Assembly: GCA_905206195.1 (NCBI GenBank)
Contig: CAJLGN010000042.1
Span: 1-8,372 of the forward strand
Source: an uncultured Roseburia sp.
GTDB taxonomy: Bacteria; Bacillota; Clostridia; Lachnospirales; Lachnospiraceae
Reading direction: 5' to 3'
DNA: 8,372 nucleotides
Position numbers and translations under genes: made by a program. The notes below the pieces were generated by a model. That model saw only the letters and a list, made by a program, of their open reading frames with translations, was not told the DNA's origin and made no database searches. Positions 1 through 6,829 of the stretch are shown here, one piece after another; the stretch's first letter is position 1; the number at the start of each line of letters is the position of its first letter.

Positions 1-628
1 CCATGCGCTCCGCAAATTGCGGATAGAACTCTCCCACTGTCTCGTAAGACTTCATGAAAAACTGCTTCAACAGAAACAAATGTATTGTTTTTGCCGCCCC
101 CTCGTCCGTCTCTTGCAAGCGCTCGTGCACCCGCCTGCGAAACTCATGCCAGGCGAGCAGGAACTGCTCATTTTGCTTCTGCTCCGGCGCATCCAGCCAC
201 CGGCTGACCTTCACCTTACTGCGGCCTGGCTTCCTGCAGGCGCCCGACTGTAGAAAGTAGCGAATCTGACTCTCCCCATAGATACGTCCCAGCGGAAATA
301 CTCTACACAGCCCCGGGCGCATCGCATGGATGCTGCATCGACCCTTCTCATCCAAAAACGCGCACTGTTCGAGCGCCCCCCTCATCTGGAGGTTTGGCAA
401 TATCAATCCCTCCACAAGATTCAGCTCAATGGTATCCTCCAGCAATTCCTCAAACTGCCTCCCCGTCGCGGCGTTAATCCTCCATATATCAAGCGGATCC
501 AAGACGATAGATGTCCCCATCTTCTCACAGCACGCATGGCATCCCTCGCAATCATTGCAAGCCGCGCGCACCATATCATTACTTCCGTATATTTTTCCAT
601 CCGATATCGCCTTCAAATCCTGCAACAT
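1..628 (-). CDS. YkgJ-family cysteine-cluster (CxxCxxCxxCC) protein, 3' end outside window
   Basis: Partial gene: the reading frame opens at ATG 626-628 and is still open at the window edge after 209 codons. A GAGAGG ribosome binding site lies about 7 nt before the start. Near the N-terminus is the family's hallmark cluster C24-x2-C27-x2-C30-x2-C33-C34. The second conserved block follows at about residues 89-111: C89, FL, G96-R97-C98-S-I-H, RP-G-L-C108-R-V-F-P, with a further Cys at 131. This is the metal-binding pattern of the YkgJ/PF03692 family (zinc or iron-sulfur cysteine cluster), a family related to the FliB flagellin lysine-N-methylase. The biochemical role of stand-alone members is not established, so I assign none. 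The C-terminal part (about 140-209) is helical and charged with no recognised motif. It lies downstream of metQ but is separated from it by a strong terminator, so it is probably a separate transcription unit. Family assignment is secure, function unknown. Confidence 0.85.
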   Translation of the reverse strand, partial: MLQDLKAISDGKIYGSNDMVRAACNDCEGCHACCEKMGTSIVLDPLDIWRINAATGRQFEELLEDTIELNLVEGLILPNLQMRGALEQCAFLDEKGRCSIHAMRPGLCRVFPLGRIYGESQIRYFLQSGACRKPGRSKVKVSRWLDAPEQKQNEQFLLAWHEFRRRVHERLQETDEGAAKTIHLFLLKQFFMKSYETVGEFYPQFAERM

Positions 629-755
629 ATTTCGACCCTCTCATCTTTTCTCTCTCCGCTGTTCCCCCTCCAGGGTTTTTTCCGTATCGACATATATTCT
701 TATTTTAATCCATTTGCTGCAAAGAAGCAACGCTGCAAAGTCGACATCAAAATAC

Positions 756-795
756 AAAAAGAACCGCCGCACAAAATCCTATATTCTGTGCGGCG
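756..795 (-). terminator. Rho-independent terminator of the metNIQ operon
   Basis: A 9-bp perfect stem (TGTGCGGCG, 787-795, with CGCCGCACA, 765-773) encloses a 13-nt loop. On the minus strand it is followed within a few bases by a T-run (plus-strand A-run 756-760). It starts 37 nt after the metQ stop codon, the right place to end the importer transcript before the YkgJ-type gene. Confidence 0.85.
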
Positions 796-832
796 TCCAT
801 TTTATAAAATCGACATTTTATTTCTTATCTTC

Positions 833-1744
833 TTATTCAAACGGAATGACTGCGCCATCATAGGTGTCATTGATATACTGCTTGAGCGCATCGGATTTCA
901 GCGCGTCCACCAGCGCTTTCACCCCCTCGCTGTTCTCATTGCCCTCTTTTACCGCAATGACATTCACGTAGGTTTTCGCCGCCTCAGAGTCAGACTCCTC
1001 ATAGGCGATGGAATCGTTGGCAACCGAATATCCAGCCTCCAGCGCGTAGTTTCCATTCAGCACGACGTAGGATACCTCCGGGATGACACGCGGAACTTGT
1101 GCAGCCTCCAGCTCCTCGATCTTCACATTGTACGGATTCTCCTCAATATCGTTGACTGTCGCCTCCAGTCCAGCGCCCTCTTTCAGAGTAATGATGCCGT
1201 TATCCTGCAGAAGAAGAAGCGCCCGCGCCTCGTTTGTGGTATCGTTTGGCACTGCGATCACATCGCCCTCCGCAATCTCTGCCAGATCACTCTTCGTTCC
1301 CGGGTAGATGCCAAATGGCTCATAATGAATTCCTCCCGCATTGACTAAGTGTGTCCCTTTTTCCGCATTGAAGTTCTCGAGATATGGGATGTGCTGGAAA
1401 TAGTTCGCATCGAACTCCCCGCTCTCCACCACCTCGTTGGGCAGAATATAATCGTCAAACACCGTGACCTGAAGATCCCAGCCCTGCTCTGCAAGAATCG
1501 TCTTCGCCTGCTCTAAAATCTCCGCGTGAGGGGTGGCGGAAGCCGCCACCGTGATCTTGCCCTTCGATGCAGCTCCCCCGGCCGCAGCACCTACCTCAGT
1601 TCCTCCGGCAGCGCCTGCTGCATCCGCCGCGGCATTCGCACCGCTGTTTGCATTTGCCTCTTCTCCTGTGCCGCCGCATCCCACCAAAGCTGTCAATGCC
1701 AGCACTCCTGCTAAAATTCCTGTCAATACTCTCTTTTTCATCAT
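833..1744 (-). CDS. metQ: MetQ/NlpA-family substrate-binding lipoprotein of methionine ABC importer
   Basis: This 303-residue lipoprotein captures the substrate (D/L-methionine in characterised MetQ proteins) outside the membrane and delivers it to MetI. It starts with a classical lipoprotein signal: MMKKR, a hydrophobic stretch (about 6-21) and lipobox L-V-G-C with Cys23 as the predicted lipidated residue. Residues 24-60 form an unusually long Ala/Gly-rich tether. The NlpA domain begins near 61 (GKITVAASATPHAEIL) and shows family signatures: FDANYFQHIPYL (111-122), VPNDTTNEARALLLLQ (165-180) and the C-terminal VKALVDALKSDALKQYI. Two ATG codons are adjacent; the first lies 5 nt and the second 8 nt after a GAGGAG site, so either could be used. 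It is the last gene of the operon, 16 nt after metI, and is followed by a terminator. The exact substrate (methionine, its derivatives or another amino acid) cannot be read from sequence. Confidence 0.93.
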   Translation of the reverse strand: MMKKRVLTGILAGVLALTALVGCGGTGEEANANSGANAAADAAGAAGGTEVGAAAGGAASKGKITVAASATPHAEILEQAKTILAEQGWDLQVTVFDDYILPNEVVESGEFDANYFQHIPYLENFNAEKGTHLVNAGGIHYEPFGIYPGTKSDLAEIAEGDVIAVPNDTTNEARALLLLQDNGIITLKEGAGLEATVNDIEENPYNVKIEELEAAQVPRVIPEVSYVVLNGNYALEAGYSVANDSIAYEESDSEAAKTYVNVIAVKEGNENSEGVKALVDALKSDALKQYINDTYDGAVIPFE

Positions 1745-1760
1745 GTAATCTCCTCTTCTT

Positions 1761-2423
1761 TTATGATCTGCGTCTGTCCAGTCTGGATGCGATCCGCATT
1801 CCTATAGTCTGGAAGATCTGTACCAATATCACTAATAAAATGACCGTCACCATCATAATGTCCACCTCGTAGCGGTTGTAACCGTAGCGGATAGCGATCG
1901 CTCCAAGTCCGCCGCCGCCGACCGCCCCCGCCATAGCGGAGTAGCCAAGAATCGTACCGATGGCAATCGTACTTCCGACAATGAGAGATGTCCGGGCCTC
2001 CACCAAAAGTACCTTTGTGATGATCGTCCAACTCCCTGCCCCCATGGACCGTGCCGCCTCGATGACCCCGGCATCGACCTCCTTCAAGGAGGACTCCACC
2101 ATACGCGCAATAAATGGCGCCGCCGCCATGACGAGCGGCACGATCGTGGCTGTGGAGCCGTAGCTTTTCCCAATCAGCGCTCTCGTGAAAGGAATCAGCA
2201 GGATCAGCAGGATTAAAAATGGGATACTCCGCACAATATTCGCGACCACATCCAACGCCTTGTAGCAGACTTTATTGGGACGGATTCCCTCCTGATCTGT
2301 GACGGCGAGCAAAATTCCCATCGGAAGTCCAAAGGCGTATCCAAGGAGCGTGGAGCCCACCGTCATGTACACCGACTCCCAGATACCAATCAGAATCATA
2401 TCAATCACCGCTTCACTCCACAT
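1761..2423 (-). CDS. metI: MetI methionine ABC importer permease
   Basis: This 220-residue inner-membrane permease has the usual MetI length and five predicted membrane segments (about 9-29, 30-42, 57-80, 90-112 and 187-210, with re-entrant hydrophobic stretches between 145 and 180). The ABC-permease coupling motif EAARSMGAG (122-130) contacts the MetN ATPase. The glycine-rich GYSAMAGAVGGGGLGAIAIRYGY (160-182) is typical of MetI. The start ATG lies inside the end of metN: the genes overlap by 11 nt, and AGGAGGTGA within the metN tail serves as a strong ribosome binding site about 6 nt upstream, which implies coupled translation. Two MetI copies with two MetN copies form the transporter core. 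Confidence 0.95.
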   Translation of the reverse strand: MWSEAVIDMILIGIWESVYMTVGSTLLGYAFGLPMGILLAVTDQEGIRPNKVCYKALDVVANIVRSIPFLILLILLIPFTRALIGKSYGSTATIVPLVMAAAPFIARMVESSLKEVDAGVIEAARSMGAGSWTIITKVLLVEARTSLIVGSTIAIGTILGYSAMAGAVGGGGLGAIAIRYGYNRYEVDIMMVTVILLVILVQIFQTIGMRIASRLDRRRS

Positions 2424-3492
2424 CTTCTGTCACCTCCTCGATCTCAAGTCCCTTTTCTGCCAGATATTCCTGCATCTGCCGCTGAAGTTCTTTCTCTGCG
2501 GGCAGTCCCAGTATCATCTCTCCCTTGGCAAATCCCCCGACATTCTTGGTGTCCGCGCGCAGGATGTTCACCGGAGTCCCAAACTTGAGTACCATATTGC
2601 CGATGACCGGCTCAAAGGCAGAATTTTGAGAAAATACAATGCGAAGCTTTTTGTTTCCGGACAGGCGCTCCACCTGGCGATCCTCTCCCTGCCACCGCTC
2701 GGCTTCCCCGCTCTCCTCGACGCCCGGCTGACCTTCCCAGCTTCCCTCCGGACGATCCTTCAAGATCAACTCTCTCGCCGCCCGCGACTTCGGATGGTTG
2801 AAAATGTCCTCCACGAGTCCCTGCTCCGCCAGCTCGCCCTGCTCCACAATTGCCACATGTGTGCAGATCTCGCGGATGACTGACATCTGATGGGTGATGA
2901 TGACAATGGTGATGCCAAATTCCCGGTTGATTTGCCGCAGCAGCGCCAAAATCGTCGCCGTGGTCTGTGGATCAAGCGCGCTTGTCGCCTCGTCACAGAG
3001 CAGAATCCGCGGATCAGATGCCAGCGCTCTTGCTATGGCCACTCTCTGCTTCTGCCCGCCCGAGAGTTGTGACGGATAGGCCTTCGCTTTTTCCTCCAAC
3101 CCCACCGTATGCAAAAACTGATATGCTTTTTCCCTCGCTTCCTTTTTTCCAGTTCCCTGAATCAGCATCGGAAAGCACACATTATCGATAACATTTTTCT
3201 GCATCAGCAAGTTAAAATGCTGAAATATCATTGCAATATCACTTCGCTGTGTGCGCAGCTCCTTCTCCGTGAGACTTCCAAGCTCCTGACCTCCCACGAT
3301 GACCTCCCCCGCGGTCGGCCGTTCCAGGTAGTTTAGACAACGCACCAAAGTGCTCTTCCCCGCGCCGGACATTCCGATAATCCCGTAGATATCGCCCTCC
3401 TCGATCTTAAGTGAAATATCCTTCAGGGCGTCCACACGGCCGCCTTTCTGCTCGAACGTCTTATATAAATGCCGTACTTCGATTGCTGACAT
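2413..3492 (-). CDS. metN: MetN methionine ABC importer ATP-binding subunit with NIL domain
   Basis: This 359-residue ATPase energises the importer. All nucleotide-binding motifs are present: Walker A GMSGAGKST (40-48), Q-loop Gln91, signature LSGGQ (143-147), Walker B ILLCDEA (163-169, catalytic Glu168), D-loop SALD (171-174) and switch His201. The C-terminal region (about 280-355) matches the NIL domain that, in characterised MetN proteins, binds methionine and inhibits transport when the cell is replete (known for the family, not tested here). Between the two domains (about 245-278) is a charged Glu/Gly-rich linker. The start has AGGA about 7 nt upstream, and the gene is first in metN-metI-metQ. 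A consensus-like promoter and a LysR-type dyad lie upstream. No S-box riboswitch is present, although such leaders are common before methionine importers in Firmicutes. Confidence 0.96.
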   Translation of the reverse strand: MSAIEVRHLYKTFEQKGGRVDALKDISLKIEEGDIYGIIGMSGAGKSTLVRCLNYLERPTAGEVIVGGQELGSLTEKELRTQRSDIAMIFQHFNLLMQKNVIDNVCFPMLIQGTGKKEAREKAYQFLHTVGLEEKAKAYPSQLSGGQKQRVAIARALASDPRILLCDEATSALDPQTTATILALLRQINREFGITIVIITHQMSVIREICTHVAIVEQGELAEQGLVEDIFNHPKSRAARELILKDRPEGSWEGQPGVEESGEAERWQGEDRQVERLSGNKKLRIVFSQNSAFEPVIGNMVLKFGTPVNILRADTKNVGGFAKGEMILGLPAEKELQRQMQEYLAEKGLEIEEVTEDVE

Positions 3493-3520
3493 GTCTGCTT
3501 CCTTTCTTGTCTGTCGTATC

Positions 3521-3552
3521 GCAAAAGCCCTGCTTGCCGGCTCTGCTTTTGC
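3521..3552 (-). other. Hairpin in the metN leader
   Basis: A perfect 8-bp inverted repeat (GCAAAAGC 3521-3528, GCTTTTGC 3545-3552) has a 16-nt loop. It begins about 5 nt after the predicted transcription start (near 3557) and ends 28 nt before the metN ATG. No T-run follows it on the minus strand, so it is not a terminator. It may stabilise the 5' end of the mRNA or be part of an operator; no function can be assigned. Confidence 0.45.
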
Positions 3553-3563
3553 TTACACTGATT

Positions 3564-3593
3564 ATTATAACAATGTACTGAAAAAAGTGTTAA
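3564..3593 (-). promoter_or_regulatory. Predicted sigma-A-type promoter of metNIQ
   Basis: On the minus strand, TTAACA (3588-3593, 5/6 match to the -35 consensus) is separated by 18 bp from a perfect TATAAT (3564-3569). The predicted start is near 3557, giving a leader of about 64 nt. This separates metNIQ from the lysR gene upstream. Confidence 0.7.
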
Positions 3594-3601
3594 TACGAGA
3601 A

Positions 3602-3644
3602 GCCGATAATTCATTATAGGCTATACCTATGACAAATCGTCGGC
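3602..3644. promoter_or_regulatory. Interrupted palindrome with LysR-type T-N11-A core upstream of metN
   Basis: Two 19-bp arms (3602-3620 and 3626-3644) flank a 5-bp centre; 14 of 19 positions are exactly symmetric. The core ATAGG-CTATA-CCTAT (3616-3630) contains the T-N11-A pattern of LysR-type operators (T3617, A3629). Its centre is about 66 bp before the predicted metN start, the usual place of the LysR-type recognition site at activated promoters. It lies between the lysR stop and the metN promoter. As RNA on the minus strand the arms could pair at 17 of 19 positions counting G-U pairs, so a role in ending the lysR transcript is an alternative, though no good T-run follows. Confidence 0.6.
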
Positions 3645-3655
3645 CCCGCGTGTAT

Positions 3656-4561
3656 TCACATGATTTTTTCCCGGTACCGTTCCAGTTCCCGGATATAGCT
3701 TTCCCCAATGTGACTGATCTTGGCGCCCTTTCGCTTCACATACCCGATGCGCATCTGCTCCGTCTCGCTGAGTGGAATCGCCATATAATCACTTCCGTTT
3801 AGCTCCTCGCAGATAATTCCAGAGCACAGTGTGTAGGCGTTTAGTCCCCTCATGAAATTGAGCATAGTGGCACGGTCGTTCGCCTTGATGAGCCGCTTGT
3901 AATCGTATGTGCTTTTCATCTCCTCTGCCAGGTACAGTGAATTATTCCTCCCCTGATCAAAAGAGAGGCAGGGATATGCGTCCAACTCCTGCATCGAAAT
4001 CGTCTCCCGGCCCGCCAGCGGATGGCCCGACCACAAGTAGACATAGGTATCACAGGAAAACAAGCCAATGAATTCCAACCCTTTTTCCCGGATAATCTTC
4101 ATGAGAACCTTCTCGTTGAAATCGTTCAAGTAAAGAACTCCGATCTCACTCTTAAAATTCCGCACATTCTCCATGACATCGTAGGTTGTCGTCTCGTGCG
4201 CCGCAAATTCATAGCTGTCCATCCCCGCCTTTTTCACCGTCTCCACAAACGCCTGCACCGAGAATGTGTAATGCTGCATGGACACACTAAACGTCTCCTT
4301 CTTCTGCTTGTCAATATAGCGCGACTGGAGCAGTCCAAACTGCTCCTTCACCTGCCTGGCGTAGCCGAGAAATTCCTCACCCTCCGGCGTGATGACGATA
4401 CCGCGGTTGGAGCGCAGAAAAATCTGGATTCCGATTTCCCCCTCCAACTCTTTGATCGTCTCTGACAGGCTTGGCTGGGAGAGAAACAGCTGCTTGGCAG
4501 CCTCGTTCATCGACCCACAATCCGCGATCGTGAGCGCATATCTCAACTGCTGCAATGTCAT
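3656..4561 (-). CDS. LysR-family transcriptional regulator
   Basis: This 301-residue protein has the usual LysR-type length. The winged helix-turn-helix spans about residues 2-60: MTLQQLRYALTIADCGSMNE, then the recognition helix LSQPSLSETIKELE (27-40) and the wing FLRSNRGIVITPEGEEFL. The rest is the LysR substrate-binding domain (about 90-295), which in this family senses a small effector; the ligand is unknown. The ATG overlaps the yitT stop as ATGA (4558-4561), so translation is coupled and the regulator is made with the membrane proteins upstream. It lies directly upstream of metNIQ in the same orientation, with a LysR-type dyad in the gap, so control of the importer (for example in response to sulfur or methionine status) is plausible inference. 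Control of its own operon or distant genes cannot be excluded. Confidence 0.95.
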   Translation of the reverse strand: MTLQQLRYALTIADCGSMNEAAKQLFLSQPSLSETIKELEGEIGIQIFLRSNRGIVITPEGEEFLGYARQVKEQFGLLQSRYIDKQKKETFSVSMQHYTFSVQAFVETVKKAGMDSYEFAAHETTTYDVMENVRNFKSEIGVLYLNDFNEKVLMKIIREKGLEFIGLFSCDTYVYLWSGHPLAGRETISMQELDAYPCLSFDQGRNNSLYLAEEMKSTYDYKRLIKANDRATMLNFMRGLNAYTLCSGIICEELNGSDYMAIPLSETEQMRIGYVKRKGAKISHIGESYIRELERYREKIM

Positions 4562-5439
4562 TTTGCCGCCTCCCCCTTTTCCAAATATTGCTTGTTCCTG
4601 GAAAACCCGCGCCCGGATACCTCGCTGACCCTGCTCACGATCACAAACGCTTCCTCGTCGACCGCGCGGATCAGCTTCTCTGTCCGCGCCAGCTCGCGCA
4701 TGGACACCACAGTCAGGAGCATCTGTGTGTCCCGCTTCATGTACCCGGTCTCACTTTTTACCATGGTGACACCGCGGTCAATATCGTTTAAAACCGCCTG
4801 CCGGATGGCCTCGATCTTTTTGCTCACCACCTTGATCTGCATCTTCGCAGTCCCGAGCATCAGACATTTATCGAGCACCGTGCTATAGACGATGACCAGC
4901 AGAATTCCGTACAGAATCTGCTCCCCGGTACTCTTTACTCCCTGGAGCAGGAGAATCAGCATATCGAACACATAGATGGAGCGTGACACCGGAATCTTAA
5001 AATAGCGGTTGAGCACCAGCGGCGGAATGTCCATGCCCCCGGTGGAAGCCCCCATCCGGATGACAATTCCGATCGCCACCCCGATGCAGATACCGCCAAA
5101 TACTGTACATAAGAGCAGATCCCCCGTCATGGAATACCCACGCAAAAATCTGCTGATCAACTCCAGTGCGATGGGGTAGCTGAAGGTGCTTACAATCGTG
5201 TTCGCAGCAAATTTCCAGCCAAACACAGACAGTCCAATCAAAAACATAACCATGTTGAAAACCAGCACAAAGCCAGACACCGAAAGCCCGGTCATCTCAT
5301 TCACAAAAAGCCCGATCCCGGTCATCCCTCCGGTAATCAGTCCACCCGGCAGGATAAACATGGCGACGCCGAGGGCGTAAAGACAGTTTCCCAGTATCAC
5401 GGCCCCCGTCTCCATCAGGCGTTTTAGCAATCTATTCAT
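4558..5439 (-). CDS. YitT-family membrane protein (DUF161 with DUF2179)
   Basis: This 293-residue integral membrane protein has about six predicted membrane segments in residues 10-195. Signatures of the YitT family are visible: FILPGGLITGGMTGIG (28-43) and a second glycine motif GASTGGMD (130-137). The soluble tail (about 200-280) fits the DUF2179 domain usually fused to this family, including GRGF at 276-279. The transported substrate of YitT proteins is not firmly known. Its ATG overlaps the end of the preceding small membrane-protein gene by 8 nt, with an AAGGG-type site upstream, and its stop overlaps the lysR start. The three genes therefore read as one translationally coupled unit. Family assignment is firm, function open. 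Confidence 0.92.
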   Translation of the reverse strand: MNRLLKRLMETGAVILGNCLYALGVAMFILPGGLITGGMTGIGLFVNEMTGLSVSGFVLVFNMVMFLIGLSVFGWKFAANTIVSTFSYPIALELISRFLRGYSMTGDLLLCTVFGGICIGVAIGIVIRMGASTGGMDIPPLVLNRYFKIPVSRSIYVFDMLILLLQGVKSTGEQILYGILLVIVYSTVLDKCLMLGTAKMQIKVVSKKIEAIRQAVLNDIDRGVTMVKSETGYMKRDTQMLLTVVSMRELARTEKLIRAVDEEAFVIVSRVSEVSGRGFSRNKQYLEKGEAAK

Positions 5440-5848
5440 CCTCTTTCCCTTCTTTCCACCGTCGCATGGCTTTTCGAATCAACTTATAGATTTCACGCAC
5501 CGCGGAGAAAATCAAAAACATGACTACAAATCCGAAGATACCTGTCACGATATCCGCAAATTCCATATTTCCCGTGTTCGTCACCTTCTGCCCGATCTCA
5601 ATCGCAAAAGTGATTCCCATGATGAGGGTGAACACATAGATCCACGCGATGACCATCACATGGTCGCGCTTTGCCAGCCACTTAAAAATCGGATAGACAA
5701 CGAAAAGAAATGCCATTCCCAAGACGCCTACCACCAGAAAGTGCAGCTCCTTATCCGTAAAATTATATTCAAACGCGTCGTTTAACTGCAGAATATGGGC
5801 GTGAATCTTCGCCACATACTCCACGAGCAGATATAAAAGCTCTTTCAT
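5432..5848 (-). CDS. Small membrane protein, VanZ-like
   Basis: This 138-residue protein has three predicted membrane segments (about 36-54, 63-83 and 97-115) and a basic, charged C-terminus (RRWKEGKEDE). The pattern IEIGQ (83-87) followed by D99 and G103/G106 resembles the conserved E-x2-Q ... D ... G block of VanZ-type proteins. The N-terminal extension (1-33) lacks a first VanZ helix, so the match is partial and the assignment is a suggestion only. GAGAGG stands 4 nt before the ATG. It overlaps yitT by 8 nt, which supports it as a real, co-translated gene. It is 79 nt after the Fe-S membrane gene, with a hairpin in the gap, so it may start or continue a transcript. Confidence 0.75.
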   Translation of the reverse strand: MKELLYLLVEYVAKIHAHILQLNDAFEYNFTDKELHFLVVGVLGMAFLFVVYPIFKWLAKRDHVMVIAWIYVFTLIMGITFAIEIGQKVTNTGNMEFADIVTGIFGFVVMFLIFSAVREIYKLIRKAMRRWKEGKEDE

Positions 5849-5898
5849 CTCACCTCTCCCTTCGCATTTGGAATAAGATTACTACAAAATGCTCCAAA

Positions 5899-5922
5899 GC
5901 GCAAGCTGGCATGGCAGCGCGC
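5899..5922 (-). other. Intergenic hairpin after the Fe-S membrane gene
   Basis: An 8-bp stem (GCGC 5899-5902 and GCTG 5905-5908 with CAGC 5915-5918 and GCGC 5919-5922) has a 2-nt bulge and a 6-nt loop. It begins 5 nt after the stop codon of the Fe-S membrane gene. On the minus strand the downstream bases contain only short T-runs, so it is at best a weak terminator or an mRNA-stabilising hairpin between the ferredoxin pair and the VanZ-like/yitT/lysR genes. No convincing promoter for those three genes was found in this gap. Confidence 0.4.
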
Positions 5923-5927
5923 TGCAT

Positions 5928-6515
5928 TTATACCTCCTCTCTGTGCTTAAGTTGGCAAATTCCCTGCGTCATCGTCCCCATCGGACAGTAGACACACCAG
6001 GAGCGCGGTTTAAAGAGAAGCATGGTGATAAGCCCGAGTACCGTGGATGTGAGCATCACACTGTAAAAGCCAAAGGCAAACTGCGCCGCCCACGGTGCGA
6101 CCGCATTTCCGCGGTACGCAAACTGCCACGGGAGCTTAAAGGTCCAAAGCAGCTTTACAACCTCTTTTAAGCCATTCGTTCCCACAAAGACCAGATAGGT
6201 AGAAAAAATCATATTGAGGAACATCGCCATAAAAAAGGTGAGGAAACCGTACCGAAACCACTTGGTCTTTAAAAACCCCGGGACGTCCTTATTTCTGGAT
6301 AATCCAAGCCTGCCCCCCAGCACCTCGAACAACTGCCCTCTCCCACAATACCGGTTGCAGTATGCCTTATTTCCCTTTACAATGGAAATCAAAAGCGGCA
6401 CGCAAAAGCAAATCAGCCCAAGCCACGCAAACAAAATATTAAAAAATCCAAGTGCCAAGTAGGTGGCAGAGACAACCCACAGGTAGTCATACCATCTTTT
6501 TTTCTTCTTATTCAT
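5928..6515 (-). CDS. Membrane 4Fe-4S binding protein, NapH-like (Fer4_5 type)
   Basis: This 195-residue membrane protein has about four predicted membrane helices (about 12-30, 31-47, 88-112 and 142-167). Two cysteine motifs lie just after helices 2 and 4: C53-NRY-C57-GRGQLFEVLG and W-C174-VY-C177-PMGTMTQGICQLK. This repeated helix pair plus Cys motif is the plan of NapH/YccM/NosR-type proteins, which pass electrons between the quinone pool or soluble carriers and cofactors. The protein is shorter than NapH and lacks its C-terminal soluble ferredoxin domain. That part seems to be supplied by the separate 65-residue ferredoxin encoded 24 nt upstream. The start has AAGGAG about 10 nt upstream. 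No oxidoreductase partner lies nearby. A maturation or electron-delivery role is inferred. Confidence 0.88.
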   Translation of the reverse strand: MNKKKKRWYDYLWVVSATYLALGFFNILFAWLGLICFCVPLLISIVKGNKAYCNRYCGRGQLFEVLGGRLGLSRNKDVPGFLKTKWFRYGFLTFFMAMFLNMIFSTYLVFVGTNGLKEVVKLLWTFKLPWQFAYRGNAVAPWAAQFAFGFYSVMLTSTVLGLITMLLFKPRSWCVYCPMGTMTQGICQLKHREEV

Positions 6516-6539
6516 ATAGCAAATTCTCCTTCTTCCACT

Positions 6540-6737
6540 TTATTCTGTCAGCTCTCGAACTGTGATCACAGACGCCGGACACGCCTTCACACAGATGCCA
6601 CAGCCCACACACAACTCTCCGGTCACCATGGCGTAGATTCCCTTCGGGACACCGATGGCCCCGCGCGGACACACCTTGCCACAGGTACCGCAGCCGACAC
6701 AGAATTTCCTGTCTACGAACGCTCTTCTTTTTTGCAT
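6540..6737 (-). CDS. 2[4Fe-4S] ferredoxin-type protein
   Basis: This 65-residue small electron carrier has two complete cluster motifs: C13-x2-C16-x2-C19-x3-C23-P and C43-x2-C46-x2-C49-x3-C53-P, which bind two 4Fe-4S clusters in cross-over fashion as in clostridial ferredoxins. I chose ATG 6735-6737 over an upstream in-frame ATG at 6807-6809 because AAGGAG lies 5 nt before it, the extra residues look non-coding, and the longer form would start upstream of the predicted promoter -10. It precedes the NapH-like membrane gene by 24 nt and probably forms an operon with it. It diverges from the Crp/Fnr regulator across a 155-bp gap that holds a Crp-type site at the activation position of its promoter. 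Confidence 0.9.
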   Translation of the reverse strand: MQKRRAFVDRKFCVGCGTCGKVCPRGAIGVPKGIYAMVTGELCVGCGICVKACPASVITVRELTE

Positions 6738-6768
6738 AAAATCTCCTTCCTGTTCCATCTTTTTTTGC

Positions 6769-6774
6769 ATTATA
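6769..6774 (-). promoter_or_regulatory. -10 element of the ferredoxin operon promoter
   Basis: A perfect TATAAT on the minus strand gives a predicted start near 6762, about 25 nt before the ferredoxin ATG. The hexamer 17 bp upstream (CAGTCC) matches the -35 consensus at only 2 of 6 positions, as expected for a promoter that needs an activator. Confidence 0.6.
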
Positions 6775-6794
6775 ACGGCAGTGCACACACGGGA

Positions 6795-6811
6795 CTGTAA
6801 CCAACTCACAC
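6795..6811. promoter_or_regulatory. Candidate Crp/Fnr operator TGTGA-N5-TTACA before the ferredoxin
   Basis: On the minus strand TGTGA-GTTGG-TTACA (6796-6810) forms a near-perfect dyad. Its centre (6803) is 29 bp from the ferredoxin -10 edge, about -41 from the predicted start, overlapping the place of the missing -35. It is about 62 bp before the predicted start of the divergent regulator gene. On the plus strand it shares 12 of 16 bases with the site before trxA (CTGTAA... versus CTGTGA..., both ending TCACA). Confidence 0.55.
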
Positions 6812-6829
6812 AAACGTTTCCATTTTCCC

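Noticed and set aside
326..1348. A 340-codon open frame on the plus strand
   Set aside because: It is antisense to the metQ coding region and the YkgJ-type gene, both of which have clear family motifs, and its translation shows no family features.
3493..3655. SAM (S-box), T-box or other known riboswitch before metN
   Set aside because: None of the conserved S-box core sequences or a leader terminator was seen, and the space between promoter and start codon is too short.
6561..6570. Perfect palindrome TGTGATCACA resembling a Crp site
   Set aside because: It lies inside the 3' end of the ferredoxin coding region with no spacer between half-sites, so it cannot hold a Crp-type dimer in the usual way; it follows from the codons for SVITV.
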